Assembly (NCBI GenBank): GCA_001466705.2
Contig: LATX02000214.1
Location: 124,001-188,000 of the forward strand
Direction of reading: 5' to 3'
DNA from: Moniliophthora roreri
Lineage: Eukaryota > Basidiomycota > Agaricomycetes > Agaricales > Marasmiaceae
DNA: 64,000 nt
The notes beneath the pieces are model-generated. The model did not search any database. It had not been told where the DNA came from and saw only the letters and a program-made list of their open reading frames with translations. Position 1 is the stretch's first letter, and each line of letters opens with the position of its first letter. The position numbers and the translations under genes were made by a program. Of this stretch, positions 37,099-48,878 are shown one piece after another.

Positions 37099-37740
37099 AT
37101 GTCGACCTCAGAGCAGAAGCTCAAGGAAGAGACGAATAAGCATATCTACCAGCAGAAATACGTGTCAGCGGCTATCAAATACAGACAAGCCATTGAGCTA
37201 GACCCCAAAAATACAACTCTTTCCGCGAATCATGCTCTTTGTCGCCTCAAGTTGAAGCAGTAAGCGGGCGTTTGCTGTAATGTCGTGTTTTCGTCCCTGA
37301 CACTGAATTCAAGTTATCCTGATGTGGTTGAAGATGCATCTGAGGTGCAAAGTTGCTTCATAGCTTTTTGGTGCAGTGTCTCTAATACTCAATAACGGCC
37401 TACAGGTTGTGAAGCTCAACCTATGTTACGCGAAGGCATATGCTTAGGTTCAATGATTGGCAGAGGCTCAAGGTGTGCGTGTTTCTTTCTATTTAGCTGT
37501 TCCTTATTGACATCTACATCTGCAGGCACTCTGCTGTCTGCTATGGAAGTTCTTTCGAAACCAGACCTGACACCAGTGAAATCGCGCTCAAGGAAACCGT
37601 CGAACCACAATACCCCGATTTGCAGCGGGGAATGGACACTATCGAACATGGTTTCAACTTCCTTCTAGTTTTCGACGATACCAACTTGGCGGCGCACAAT
37701 ATCAGTTTTTGAGCGGGAAGGGAGAGATTGTGGATATACT
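37099..37740 (+). pseudogene. TPR-family relic E (truncated)
   Basis: Exon 1 (from 37099) is well preserved: EQKLKEETNKHIYQQKYVSAAIKYRQAIELD and ALCRLKLKQ. The next small exons are recognisable (YPDVVEDASE; VVKLNLCYAKAYA), but the latter runs into an in-frame TAG after KAYA. Another fragment, MEVLSKPDLTPV, corresponds to the LTPAE region. The remaining ~70% of the family sequence is absent. A truncated, dead copy lying directly before intact copy F. Confidence 0.7.
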
Positions 37741-37940
37741 GCATGTTTGCCTCGGGGGTCGCTGAAATTGCACGTATAAAATTCTTGATAGCAGATGATA
37801 CTCAGAAGGTCAAAGGCGCGGAAAGATATGAATGGGCATCTGCTTCATGTTTTTTCGATACGGATAGAACGAAGTAGTCGAAACGAATCTGCTCTCACTA
37901 GTTCGTTAATTGATGATTTTGGAAACAGTTTCCAGTAGCT

Positions 37941-37961
37941 TCTCTCGTGACTGGCTGTCAA
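37941..37961 (+). promoter_or_regulatory. Shared TPR-family upstream element, copy 4
   Basis: TCTCGTGACTGGCTGTCAA, one change from copy 1, ending about 70 nt before the ATG at 38031. Confidence 0.6.
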
Positions 37962-38030
37962 ACTGAACTCTGGGGTTCGCCGGCGCTGTTACACGTAACT
38001 AGATTTTCTTTCCTACTACCACCATCCGCA

Positions 38031-40366
38031 ATGTCAACCCCAGCGCAAAGACTTAGGGAAGATGCTAGTAACCTCTTCGATCTCTGGAGCGCATCATTAC
38101 TGTCACATCGACTCGGGACATCTACCCAAATGCCAAAGTTCGAAACACAAAGGCACAAAGAAAACGATCTCTACGATCTCACCCCACCTTTACTACCAAA
38201 CCCTACACCTACCCCGGCGCAGAAGCTCCAGGCTCAGAGGCTTAAAGAAGAAGCTAATAACCTTGTTCGCCAGAAACAATACGCGTCGGCAGTTCCTTTA
38301 TACGACCAAGGTATCCATTTGGACTCAACTGATCCTCTTTTGTACGGAAATCGTGCTTTGTGTCATCTCAAGATGAAACAGTAAGCCTCCTACGTAATTA
38401 CTGGGATTATTTATCAATCTCATGATACATGCAGTTACTTAGATGCAGCCAGCGACGCGTCAGATGTACGTGTATTCCTTCCGTGACTTTGCCTCATGTC
38501 TATCAACACTGAAGACTGCTTGATAGGCCTTTAAACTAGATCCTTCCTATATTAAAGCTTATGCTCGTTATGCAGAGGCCACCGACGTACGTTACGCATA
38601 TCTTGAAGAATTGCCTTCTCTTATCTTTGCATAGGCGATGTTTCTGATACAGTACAGTGAAGAAGGATATGAAACTGCTCTCAAACTTCTTGATAAACCG
38701 AAACTCACGCCTGTCGAACGCAAACTGAAGGAAGATATAGAACGTGGATATGATACTTCAAAGAAGAGGATTGTCGCGGTGGAATACGCAATCGAAGAAA
38801 GCTCCAAGGAAGACTGCTCAGCGGCACCGCCATGGCGTCGCGCGTTCTCTGTTATCGGGCAGATGGATGCACACGATCCGAAACTCGCGGGAACCAGTGT
38901 AAGTCTCGCATCTCGCTGATAATTCGGTGTTTACTGATATAATTGAGACTAGGCATCACTATTGTTAACTGCGTTTGCCCATTACCTCGAAGCCACAGAA
39001 AGCATCCAGAAACTTTGCCGCGCAAATTATCGCGGGAGAAGCCCCATCGACTTGCTCTGTAGGGCGCTAATGCACGACGTGGGTATCCTGTCTTTATAGT
39101 GACGGATGAATTCAAATGTCGCATCAATAGGTGAGAGTGATGATTTCTGTTGGCTCCATCTGGGATGAGACGTTTCCCGGAAAAGTCCTCAAAGCCAGTA
39201 CGTGGGGTCTCGCTTCAAGCTCGGTTGGGAGAACACTGACATTGAACATGCATGGTAGTAAATTGGCTCAACGATTCGCAGCGTGGCTGGTTCGAATACA
39301 AACCAAACCAAGCGTTTCACGAGAAAGTTTTGAAACGTTTAGCTGCTGAAGGGTGGCAGAAGATGAAATTCTCCTTGATTTTGACCGTGCAGTTAGTATA
39401 CGCTAATGCCGTTCTCTTTCTCCCTTTCCTGACGTTGCTGGCAGGTCCTGGATCATAAATGGCGCGATTCTTAGTTGCATGGAACCAGCTATGGCAGTGG
39501 AGCAGCTCGGTCGCGCTCTTGATGTCATAACATGGGGTCGTTCGACTTGGATAGACGCCGGCGTACCCCTCGAGCAATGTGGTGTGCTTTTCTACCCGAG
39601 ATTCCTTTTGGCAACGCGCAAGCTGCACATGCAAGCTTTGATGGAGGTACGTTTCATCGTTTGATGTCTTTCACATCAGATACTGATTATCGTATAAGCT
39701 GGCCGATAAAGAGAAGAATAAATCCAAGAAAAGCAAGATCCTTGAGGAACTCTTCAACGAGGCTGAAAGCGTCATCGAGTTCGCGGATAGCCAATGTCCT
39801 GACCTCTCCGAGGAGCCCAAAGAATGGGAAGAAAAAGAGTCTAAGATTGTCGGCATCAAAGCATTTGAGGAGATCCCGTGTGCAGTGGCATACTTGTGTG
39901 TAGTTCCCCGTTTTATTACTTGTATTTTCTCATCAAGTCCTACTGCACAGTGCAAAGGGATTGTATTACAAGGAGAAGGCCGCCAGCTCACAAGACTTGG
40001 CGGAGAACGCGTACAATTCGTATCTGAAAGCAATAACGCTGGTTCCCGACGATGACGAACAGTATGCCAGTACGTCGACTTTTCAACTTCTGTCAAATGC
40101 ACATGCTGATAGTTCCAACCGTAGGATATCTCAATGGAGCTCTGGATGTCATGTTGACGTATGGGGCCCCCGTCAACCTACTACTGAAGACGGCCAATGA
40201 CTTGAGAGAAGGTATGAGGAGAATGTATCCCGTTTGGGGGTTGGGTCGAGATAACGGGGAGTCGATGAAGCACAACCTTGTCAAGGCGAACATGGTGAAA
40301 GGTCTTCGGGCGCAGGGAAGGGTCAAAAATGAAGATCATTATCGTTACGGCGATGATCCGATGTAA
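38031..40366 (+). CDS. TPR-family protein F (long N-terminal form)
   Basis: Same plan as copy A: N-terminal LREDASNLFDLWS, linker LPNPTPTPAQKL, TPR block (LKEEANNLVRQKQYASAVPLYDQGI), LDAASDASD, AFKLDPSYIKAYARYAEATD and LTPVERKLKEDIERGYD. The C-terminal half has WLNDSQRGW, DVITWGRSTWIDAG, FYPRFLLATRKLHMQALME, KGLYYKEKAASSQDLAENA, YLNGALDVMLTYGAPV and YPVWGLGRDNGESM, and ends at 40364-40366. All about 12 exons can be spliced in frame and no stop or deletion was found. Copies A and F are therefore likely the functional long-form paralogues, with B the decayed one. Function unknown. Confidence 0.78.
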
Positions 40367-40429
40367 TACGCTGCATCTGAACGAGTAAATACGAGCTAGT
40401 GAATAATAATTGGTCGATTTGTTATGGAT

Positions 40430-41330
40430 AATACTGATCTCCGTCAGCTGTCCCCAATGAATGAGAAGGGTCAACTCGTTCATTTCCGAAGTGCAATGCA
40501 CGGAGTGATGATCCCTGTGTGATATCGAGCAGTGGATAAATGATACCAGGAGGAAATGGAGACCAGGGGGTCCTAAACCGATGACTATTGTGGTCCAGGT
40601 AGAGTGACTCCAAGACAGGTACATCAGGAGCTTTCAAGACGTGCAAGGTCGACAAAACACAAATGGGAAGTCCTCCGCAACAAGCTTTCCATCTGGGCGA
40701 ATACTCCATGAAGATATCCAACACCTGCGAGTACATACTTTCCAGCTCGTCTTTGGACTGTCGAGGTACACCGGGGCCGTCTGATTGCACGACATGAGAG
40801 CATAATTGGGACAGTTTTAGCCCTCTCTAACCATTGTCTCAATCGTTGTTTCTGGGCATGAAACAGCGAGTGAAAAGAGTCCGTAATTCTGCGCCCAGGA
40901 ACGATTGGGAATGCGAAGTGGAAGGCTCTCCAGAGCCGAGGCGTGGTGAGTGCAATTTCCCGCCAAAGGCGACAAATCATGGTCAGTGATAGCGGGCGCT
41001 TCCCCGGCCATACACAGAGGAAGTCCTGTCAATGCAGGAATATCTTTTCTACGACATCCCGAGGAATTCTCCGGGCGAGTGATATCAAGGCGCGATGATC
41101 ATCGGCGAATCTCTGAAAAGGTTCTGTATTTCTTCGAGCTCACTAGACAAAGGTGCATAATTGGTTCGTAACACATTGGTGAAAAGCTTAAGGCGACTTT
41201 GGAAGCTGAATTATTGTGAGCCTGTATCATTCGAAAGAGGAGATCCACTAGGCACCAAGAATGGCATTTAGCTACTGTATGTCTCCAATTGGTTTCTTCG
41301 AGATGGGAGATGCAGTGATCCGTTGAGGTC
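40430..41330 (-). pseudogene. F-box protein pseudogene
   Basis: Minus-strand pieces in several frames resemble the large agaricomycete F-box family: LSSELEEIQNLF, then RALISLARRIPRDVVEKIFLH, PLCMAGEAPAI, LTMICRLWREIALTTPRLWRAFHF, LRQWLERAKTVPIMLS, then SDGPGVPRQSKDELESMY. To read them in order one must pass at least three frame changes and a TGA directly after IFLH. Family members are substrate receptors of SCF ubiquitin ligases, usually with LRR-like C-termini. Decayed and probably non-functional. Confidence 0.65.
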
Positions 41331-41684
41331 CAAGATGCTTGACTCGGGACTCTTGATCGGGACCGTGCCGAACAGTTCTGAATCTCACAGAAACCATCGA
41401 TCATTTCCCCATTGTGCAGGAAGTTCTACATACAGCCCTGTGATGTCCAACTACTTGACGCGAATTTCCTTCGGAGCGGGAGTTAAATACCAAGGATGAA
41501 CCTCAGGGATTCCACCAGGATTTCGCTTGACCAGGAGGTAACGTAGGAGGATTGTCAACTCTCAAAAGATACATGTCCTCATCTTCTTTCTGCAGAACAA
41601 ATTCCGGTGTTCATGGTCTGGCATGACGCTACTGAGTGCTGAGCAAGGGATCTCCGCTTCCCAATTCGTGTTCGACTCGAGGCT

Positions 41685-41705
41685 TCTCTCGTGGTTCGAT
41701 GTCAA
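41685..41705 (+). promoter_or_regulatory. Shared TPR-family upstream element, copy 5
   Basis: TCTCGTGGTTCGATGTCAA, diverged but clearly the same element, ending about 66 nt before the ATG at 41771. Confidence 0.5.
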
Positions 41706-41770
41706 CTCAAAAAATTGGGAATTCTACGTTACCGTCACACTGTTGGGATTCTCCTTTCAAACCCCCACCA

Positions 41771-43951
41771 ATGTCGACCCCAGCGCAGACTCTCAAAGAA
41801 GAAGCTGATAATTTTTTTCGCCAGCAGAAATACGATTTAGCATGTCAAAAGTACCAGAAAGCAATCGAATTGGATAACAAGAATCCGATTTTATACGCCA
41901 ATTGCTCTTTATGCTTCCTCAAGATGGAACCCGCCGGGTAAGGACACACTCAAATTCTGCAATCTCTTTGGAAAGCTTACGCGTAACGTTGCATAGATAT
42001 TTGGACGCAGCTTGGTGTGCAGAAAAGGCACACTGATTCACCTCTAGGTCTTGTTTAGATATTGAGACGCATTGCACAGGCGGTCAAGCTGGATCCATCC
42101 TATGTAAAAGCACATATTCGACTTGCGGAAGCCAATAATGTGAGTCGTCCAGCGTGCTCTTGCTCTTTGATCGTTTACTCGATATTGCCAAACATAGGCA
42201 CTTCATAATCACTCTATCAGTAAACGCGCATTGCAAGATGCCCTGAATGCTTTCCCAAAACACGATCTCACCCCCCAACAACTCGCTCTCAAGAAGGCTT
42301 GCAAGCGTGTTTTGATGGAAACAGAGGGGCGGAGTCTCTTGGTGAAAGCCCAAGTTGATGGAAAGACGGAAAATACTAAGGAATACCCTGCCTGGCGACG
42401 CGCGCTAGCCTTTCGAGAGGGGAAGGAAGCCGAAGAGATTGACAACCCGGATAGCAGTGTGCGTTTACTCTGTCAATCTTCAAAGCATGTACTAACTATT
42501 CGTCCATGATCAGGCATATCAAGTCACTATTGCCTACCGGGAGTACAGTGCCGCTACAGACTCTATTCAACACTTGTGCCACACTCCACAGTCCGAGATG
42601 GAAGTTCTCGCTTGGTCTCTGGGACTGGGTCTCTCTAAACTTGCGGAGGCCATCATGCTCGATGTTAGGTGTGTCCATTTCCATTGAACTAACACGCTTC
42701 ACTGACATCTATTGCAGAATAATGTATGTCTGGGACGCCATATTCACAGCAAAACCTCTTTATCTACGTGAGTACCCGCTCGTCTATCTGTTTATACTTT
42801 TCTCGGACAACATTCTTCGGCAGTCGAGTCACTGAGCAATGGACCCTCGAGTTGGAAGAAGCTTAGATATGGCGACAAGTTTCAAGCATTATACAAACGA
42901 CAGATGCGTAAAGAAGGATGGTCTAGTGTCAACTCGGCATTGTCTATTATCGTCAAGTAATTCCTCCTTTGTTCTCTCATTCTTCGTCACATGAACTGAA
43001 TCACCAGATGCTGGATTGTGCATGCGATAATGGTCGAACTGCCTGGTTCTACTGGCCGAGTAGACTATCTCAATCAAGCTGTCCAACTCGCCAAATGGGC
43101 TCGTTCGCTCATCCCACCGGAATCACGAAGGAGACAAACTTGCCGGGCAATGGGTCATCCAGCTTTCCAGCTGGCCTTGCAGAGATTACATTTGAATGCG
43201 CTTATCCCGGTTCGTTGTTTTTTTTTTCCTCCTGGGAACCCTCTGTAGCTAATTTCTGGCAGCTCGCACATAAAGAATCGGATCCAACCAGGAGGGCTCA
43301 ACTTTTCGATGAAATTCTTCAGGAAGCGGACGAGGTCATTCAAGTGGCAACTGAACTACCGCGTATTGGTGACGAAGCATATGCTGTTGCATTTCGGGAC
43401 TTTCCGCGTGCGGTCGCATTGGCGTACGGCTCCTCTTTGTTTTTTTTTTTCACACATTGTGGATGTTTACAGTTACTTAGTGCAAAGGGATATTACTACT
43501 GGGAGACCGCACGAAAGCAATCGTCCCAGGCCGATCTAGAGCGTTTTCTAAGGATGTCAGCAGACTCCTATCTCAAAGCGGTACCATTTGCCCCAAAAGG
43601 CGATGAACTTCGAGCAGGTGCGTTCCTATTCCAGTGGTCAAGTCATATCGGCACTGACTATCGCATATTACAGGTTACTTTGCTCGCGCCTCGGAAGGCT
43701 TGATATTCTGCGGTAGTACGGTTCGCGAGCAACTCAACGTGATGAAGGACCTGGAACAGGCTTTGGAAGATATGAAGCCCATTTGGGGCAATGGAGAGAC
43801 TGTGAATGGGAACCAACTACGCACGATCGGACTCGAGCCAATGAGAATGTTGAAGGGTTCGATCACTCATGATCGTCGAGGAGGGCTAAAGGAAGATGAT
43901 ATTTATCGCTGGCCCGACCCGGGTGTGCGTTCCCTTGATCCAGGATATTGA
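41771..43951 (+). CDS. TPR-family protein H (short N-terminal form)
   Basis: Starts directly with the TPR block (AQTLKEEADNFFRQQKYDLACQKYQKAIELD, CSLCFLKM), then YLDAAWCAEK, AVKLDPSYVKAHIRLAEANN and LTPQQLALKKACKRVLMETEG. Later exons give FQALYKRQMRKEGWSSVNSALSIIVK, DYLNQAVQLAKWARSLIPPESRRR, KGYYYWETARKQSSQADLERFL and IWGNGETVNGNQLRTIG, ending RWPDPGVRSLDPGY. Intron 2 begins GCACAC (42028) instead of GT at exactly the conserved splice position. It is either a GC-AG intron or a splice lesion; everything else is intact. A convergent SRPK-like kinase gene follows 530 bp downstream. Closest relative in the window is the CpG-depleted relic at 46.3 kb, then the gene at 60838. Confidence 0.73.
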
Positions 43952-44482
43952 TGCTGGCGCGAACGTCGTTTGCTCATACACCTTCTTCGACTGCCTTCTT
44001 GTAATTCCTTGCATGACAACTGATTAAGAGCGTCATTTTTATTTATCCTTTAAGCTATATATCTCCTGGTCCCTGGACGGGTCGAATTTTCAATTTTAAG
44101 GTGGGTTTCTGATATCAAATAAATCGATCGGGGGAGCCAGGTGCCGATGCGGAAGCGCCAAGCTCCTTCCAACTCTCACCGAACTTTCCAACCATCAGTC
44201 CCTCATAAGTGTATCATTCTGCTCAGTTCCATTTGCTGCAACGACCTCAAGATTAGAGTCTACGCGTCTAATTCTTCAACTTATCCGACCGAATTTGGCC
44301 GGAGAAGCTGAGTTAGGTGTAAGATCAATCGTCATCTACCAAGTATTCCTATACAAACACAAGGTAACGTCACCGTGTCAAGGTCCTGAAAGGCAGGACC
44401 GCTTTGACATCCAGTATCGAAGTTGCCTTCATTGTGAACCCAACCAATCATCCATTCCAGCACGTTCCAGAAACTCTGATGC
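43952..44482. other. Convergent 3' region between TPR gene H and kinase
   Basis: Contains 3' flanks of both genes. The right part (from 44333) belongs to the duplicated kinase segment. Confidence 0.45.
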
Positions 44483-46190
44483 TCACGCGTCTACGAGCCA
44501 AGGGTCTTCAAGCAATTCCCGGGCACTTGCTCGTTCCTCTGGATTCAATTGCAAGCACCGACGTAAAAACTGCGTAGCAGCTTCCACATTTCCCTCCTGA
44601 AGGTCAATCGACGCGAACTTTGCAAGGAGTTCCTCCAAGGGCCAGGTAGGTTCTTCATGACTGGTGAAATTCTTCCATGACCCTGCAACATACAATGTCA
44701 GTGCCAAGAGCAGTCCAAAGGGTACAAGATGCTTCTTACCATCCGCATTGAAGTACTTATTATTATATTTACACTTAGAGAGGAAGATAGGGTCGAACTT
44801 GGCTCCAAGCGCTTCCGTCATCCTGGCCAGATGATCTTCCTCTGCATTCCACTTGTCACCGTTGGCGCCAAATTCAAACAACCAGAAGCCAATGAGGAAC
44901 TCGGTGACCTGCATATAACACCAATAATCAAAGCCGTGATCTGAGTTATACACAGTGATGCTCACTATGCATCCCAAGTTCCAGATATCTGCAGACGTCC
45001 CCCAAGGGTAACCAAGGATTATCTCGGGCGCTCGAAGTGCACCTGGTTGAACAAGTTCCTGAAAATGGCGGTCTTTCCAGTGAGCTATCATGAGGTATGA
45101 TGAGCTTCGTTCGAAGTCAAGAATAGATGACTGTCGAACCCACAGTGACCAACATCAGCTAGTACTGCTTCAAGCTGATCCGTAGAGACTGAATCTTTTG
45201 TGGATAGCGGAAGAGCCTGTGAAACGACAGGTACAACAGGAGGATTGATTTCCGTTCCACAATCATACGAAACGGAAGGTTTCGCAGCCAGCTCGTGAGC
45301 TACAACAGCAGAGACATCGGAAGGACGGAAGAGAATGTTATCGTGCTTGATATCTGTATTGAGCAACGATTGAGTTAATTTTTCCTGAAACCATCCCACC
45401 TAACGCACCGGTGTGAACAATCCCGCAGACATCATGTAGATACTCTAGACTGTACAGCAGCTGCTTTGTGATCCGCTTCGTCAACGCCATGGACAGACGC
45501 CAATCCCCATCATCATTCTGTTTACGAATGTAGTCCACGCTATACCCAAGCACTTCTGTAACAAGACACATATGAATACCATGAGATCCTCGAAACTCGA
45601 AGGTGTCGTATAACGCGAGGTTGTGTCTGAAACCGCGATGACTGGGCTGGGCAGCAGCAATCTTCTGAAGCATGCGTACTTCATCTGATCGTTGTTTTGC
45701 GCCAGACACCTGAAGGGCTTTGGTTGACTCGCATGTAAGAATCTTCAGTGCAACAAATCGATCTTCTCTGAAAAGAACGTCAGATAGAGTGATTACAAGG
45801 AAGCATCGACTGATCAAACGCACTTTCTGTCCTTTGCGAGCCAAACACTCGCATATTGGCCCCATCCTAGTTTGCGAACGATGCAGAAACGACCACCTTC
45901 GAGCGGTTGACCAAGTCTAGCTGGAAAGTAGCCAGGGTTATCTCCTCCTTCCTGACGTAGGTCTTCTTCTGGAAATCCATAGTTGGCACTGGTGACGCTT
46001 CCAGAGGTAGCGTGGCTGGAGTGCGATTTCATTGACATAGGAATACGGAATATTGTGGGGAAGATACGCGAAGGAAAGTTGGAGGCGAGGTGTACCTGGA
46101 GGAACGTGGTGAAGACGGATGGAATAGGCGGTTCCTCTGAACCTCAGAGAGGCTGAGAGTTCCGCGCAGGGTTGAGTGAAAAAAATTTTT
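44333..46190. repeat. Segmental duplication, kinase unit copy 1
   Basis: Pairs with 58027-59885 in the same orientation. Within the kinase coding span the offset is exactly 13,692 bp at both ends, so there is no net indel, and identity is very high. Similarity fades at both outer edges. Confidence 0.88.
44483..46038 (-). CDS. SRPK-like serine/threonine protein kinase
   Basis: Exons on the minus strand: 46038-45824, 45767-45409, 45353-45144, from 45084, then two more exons separated by 57-nt introns that lack stops and keep frame. The product has the Gly-rich loop KLGWGQYASVWLA, the ATP-binding lysine in FVALKIL, and the catalytic loop IVHTDIKHDN created by splicing. The Mg-binding motif is DVG in LADVGH. 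The activation segment is LRAPEIILGYPWGTSADIWNLGC and the C-lobe ends in NPEERASARELLEDPWLVD. A spacer between catalytic loop and DVG and the HTDIKxDN sequence are typical of SRPK/Sky1 kinases, which phosphorylate SR splicing factors. It lies convergent with TPR gene H. DVG for DFG/DLG is an uncommon but conservative variant. All key residues are present, so it is probably active. Confidence 0.83.
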
Positions 46191-46322
46191 TTGGCCGAAC
46201 GGTAAATTCACTCGCGAGTCGGAGGGACTTTTTCACTCAACCTAGTCACAGCGATCAATTTCATCATCAGTACTGTCACACTCAGTGTCACACTGCTGGG
46301 CTTTCCTTCCAAACCTTCACCA

Positions 46323-47214
46323 ATGTCAACCTCAGTGCAGACGCTCAAAGAAGCCGATAATTTTTTTGTCAGCAGGAATATGATTTAGCATGTCAAAAGT
46401 ACCAGAACGCAATTGAATTGGATAGCAAGAATCCAATTTTATATGCCAATTGCTCTTTATGCTTCCTCAACTTGTCAAATGGGCTCATTTGCTCACCCCG
46501 TTGGATTCGGACAGTGACACAAGTTGCCAGGCAATACTTCACCCAGCTTAGAATTGGCCGGCATCTGAGCTACCGTGTATTGATGACAAAGCATTTCCTC
46601 AGGACTTCACATGCACAGTTGCATGCTTACGGCTACCTAGCATCAGCAAAAACCGGAAAGTGTTATAACCTAGCTCCAGGGGGATTACAACCTGGTTGTG
46701 GCCTGGTTTGTGGGGGTTATGACTGGCTTTAAGGGTTATAATACCCTGCAGGTGGATTATAAACCCCGAGGAACTCATTATAGCACTACATGGTTTTTGC
46801 TGATGACTAGTGCAAAGGGATATCACTACTGGGTGACTGCATGAAAGAAATCATTCCAGGTCAGACTTGTATCTGCAAATGGTAACATTTATACCAAATG
46901 ACAATCAACTTCGAGCCAGCACATTCCTTTTCCTGTATTCGAGGTGTTTCGAAACTTACCATCCCATATTACAGGTTACTTGGCTTGTGCCTCGGAGCCT
47001 GATATTCTGTGGCAGGAGCATGGTTCACAAGCAACTCAATGTGATAAAAGTCTTGGAAGAGGCCTTGGAAAATATGAAGTCTATTGGGAGTCGGAGAACT
47101 CTAAATGGGGACCAACTATGCATGATCGCACTCGAGCCAATGAGGACCTTGAAGGGTGAAGTCATGAGGTTGGGGAGGGCTAAAGGAAGACAATGTTTAT
47201 CGCTGGCCTGACTT
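46323..47214 (+). pseudogene. TPR-family relic H' (deleted, CpG-depleted copy of gene H)
   Basis: Exon 1 (from 46323) matches gene H nearly base for base (TTTAGCATGTCAAAAGTACC, AATTGCTCTTTATGCTTCCT). It then jumps to the part of H around 43086 (CAAATGGGCTC), removing about 1.16 kb. Further pieces match H at 43380, 43480, 43600 and 43680-43900. A 165-bp TIR element interrupts it at 46641. Many CpG sites of H appear here as TpG or CpA. A one-base loss in the first exon (GATAATTTTTTTGTCAGCAG against H) breaks the frame. Dead copy. Confidence 0.82.
46641..46805. mobile_element. 165-bp TIR element (MITE-like) inserted in TPR relic H'
   Basis: Bounded by CATCAGCAAAAACC and its exact inverse GGTTTTTGCTGATG, flanked by CTAG on both sides (one extra A at the right end). 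Gene H has the uninterrupted site (TTACTTAGTGCAAAGGG, about 43470-43487), which confirms an insertion. The interior is rich in GGTTAT/ATAACC-type words and has no coding capacity, so it would be non-autonomous. Confidence 0.78.
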
Positions 47215-47648
47215 GGGAGTGCATCTCGTTGATCCAGGATGTTAATGCTGGTGTGGATGTCATTTGCCCATATGCCTTCTTCAAGCCTTCTTGTAACTCC
47301 TTGCATGACAACTCAATATGTGCTTTCACTCTTAACTCACTTGACCAGAGCTGCTCAGTGTGTGTCTCATGCAGTCGTTGGATTTCCTCTAGAGGTTGAC
47401 AATGCCTGCTGGCAAGACAGAATTAGGATCTTTTGGATGGATCGAATTGGCACACGAAGCCAAGGAAACAAATCTTTTTCCAGCAATGACAGACAACTGT
47501 TCCAATTTGCAACACAAGGTAATGTGAATTCAGAGTTGCAGTGCTTCTATGACTCCCACCCTCTTTGGCTGGATGCTGCATGCTATAATACTCTGGCTCT
47601 CATTGACACTTGCTTCCCTTCTTATTGGAACTTTGATGTCGACCTATC

Positions 47649-47820
47649 ATGTCTAATCCCCAGTTCCAATGCTCACTAGAGCTGAAGGAAGAAGGAAACC
47701 AATTGTTTCAGCAACAGCAGTACACATCGGCCCTTTCAAGATTTACTGAGGCAATCTGTTTGGACAATATGAATGCAATATTCTTCTCCAACCCCGCTGC
47801 ATGCCATCTCATCGCACAAA
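47649..47820 (+). pseudogene. TPR-family relic, exon 1 of a broken-up copy
   Basis: Reads LELKEEGNQLFQQQQYTSALSRFTEAICLDNMNAIFFSN.AACHL, a clear family first exon. The matching exon 2 (FLDATTNASK) and exon 3 appear only at 54.4-54.55 kb, so about 6.6 kb of repeat DNA now sits where intron 1 should be. Confidence 0.65.
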
Positions 47821-47879
47821 ATGACAAAAGGCGCTGATGGGTTACAGGTGGCTAAAACGCCTGAAACTCGGCAGCACCT

Positions 47880-48120
47880 GGTAATAGGTAGATATAACTG
47901 TAGTACAACTCGACTTGATCAGTAATAGAGGATATAACAACCATATGACTCATACTCACCAGTATTGTGTGGGATATAACCCTCTCCTAACCACCTCTTT
48001 ACCTGCCATTTACTAGTAAAGGGTGGTTAGGGGTGGTTAAGAGTGTTATAGCCCCTTCAACCAGTCTTAACGGTCCAAGACCAGGCTTAAAGAGTTAAAG
48101 GGGGGTAATATGAGTATAAG
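47880..48120. repeat. GGTTA-rich repeat with strong hairpin
   Basis: Composed of TAACC/GGTTA words, like the interior of the TIR element at 46641 and the stretch at 53.85-54.26 kb. It includes arms 47986-48002 (CCTAACCACCTCTTTAC) and 48016-48031 (GTAAAGGGTGGTTAGG), which can pair with one mismatch or bulge around a 13-nt loop. Confidence 0.55.
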
Positions 48121-48878
48121 AAGGCCAATCTGAGTCTTAGGGAGGACATACCAAGTATTCCTAACATTCTTTTCAGTGTATAGACAGTTTAGGTAGTTGA
48201 AACAAGTTTTTCAAGAGTACGACGAGTCTTATATAGGTAGACCAACTATAGATAGCACAACAAAAGCAACAAGAAAGCAACAAAACATGGACAGTACACT
48301 ACACTCCATTCTCAACCTCTGCATTGATCTTCTCAATCAAAGGCTTGATGATAGTCTTACTGTAGAATTTGTGAAATGACTGTGTGGGGTGAACAAAAGA
48401 CGTTCAGGCTGGACCTGTACTAGCAGTGTATCAGCATGGGTTCTTTGATTTTTTTTTTGTATTATATGGCCAGAAAGGCCTTGAAACTTCATTAGAATAA
48501 CATTTTGAATATTTTAGAGATTTATTATAATCTTAATTACAACTATACTACAGGAGAAAAGACTTACCATCGTCAATGGTGATGGTAGCAAGGAAAGAGA
48601 GAAGGGAATTCAAACTCTGACCCAATGGCAAATTTGGCTGCTTAAAAATTTTCCCACCCTTCTGACTCTGATCCCAACCATCATCATCGACAGCGGCCAA
48701 GGCCATCCACTCATCATTCCCTACGTCATAAGTATATCTTTACATTATTATTGTCCTATCAGATACAGTAGTGATAGAATACTACAATAAATGAGTTGAA
48801 ACAACGTTGAAAAGACCATAAATTTTTTTTTTTAATTCCCAATTTTTAAAAAATAAGAAAACCAGACACAGATGCTGA

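Noticed and set aside
44483..46038. Calling the first kinase copy a pseudogene because of DVG instead of DFG
   Set aside because: The aspartate is kept and all other catalytic residues and splice sites are intact, so the variant is compatible with activity.
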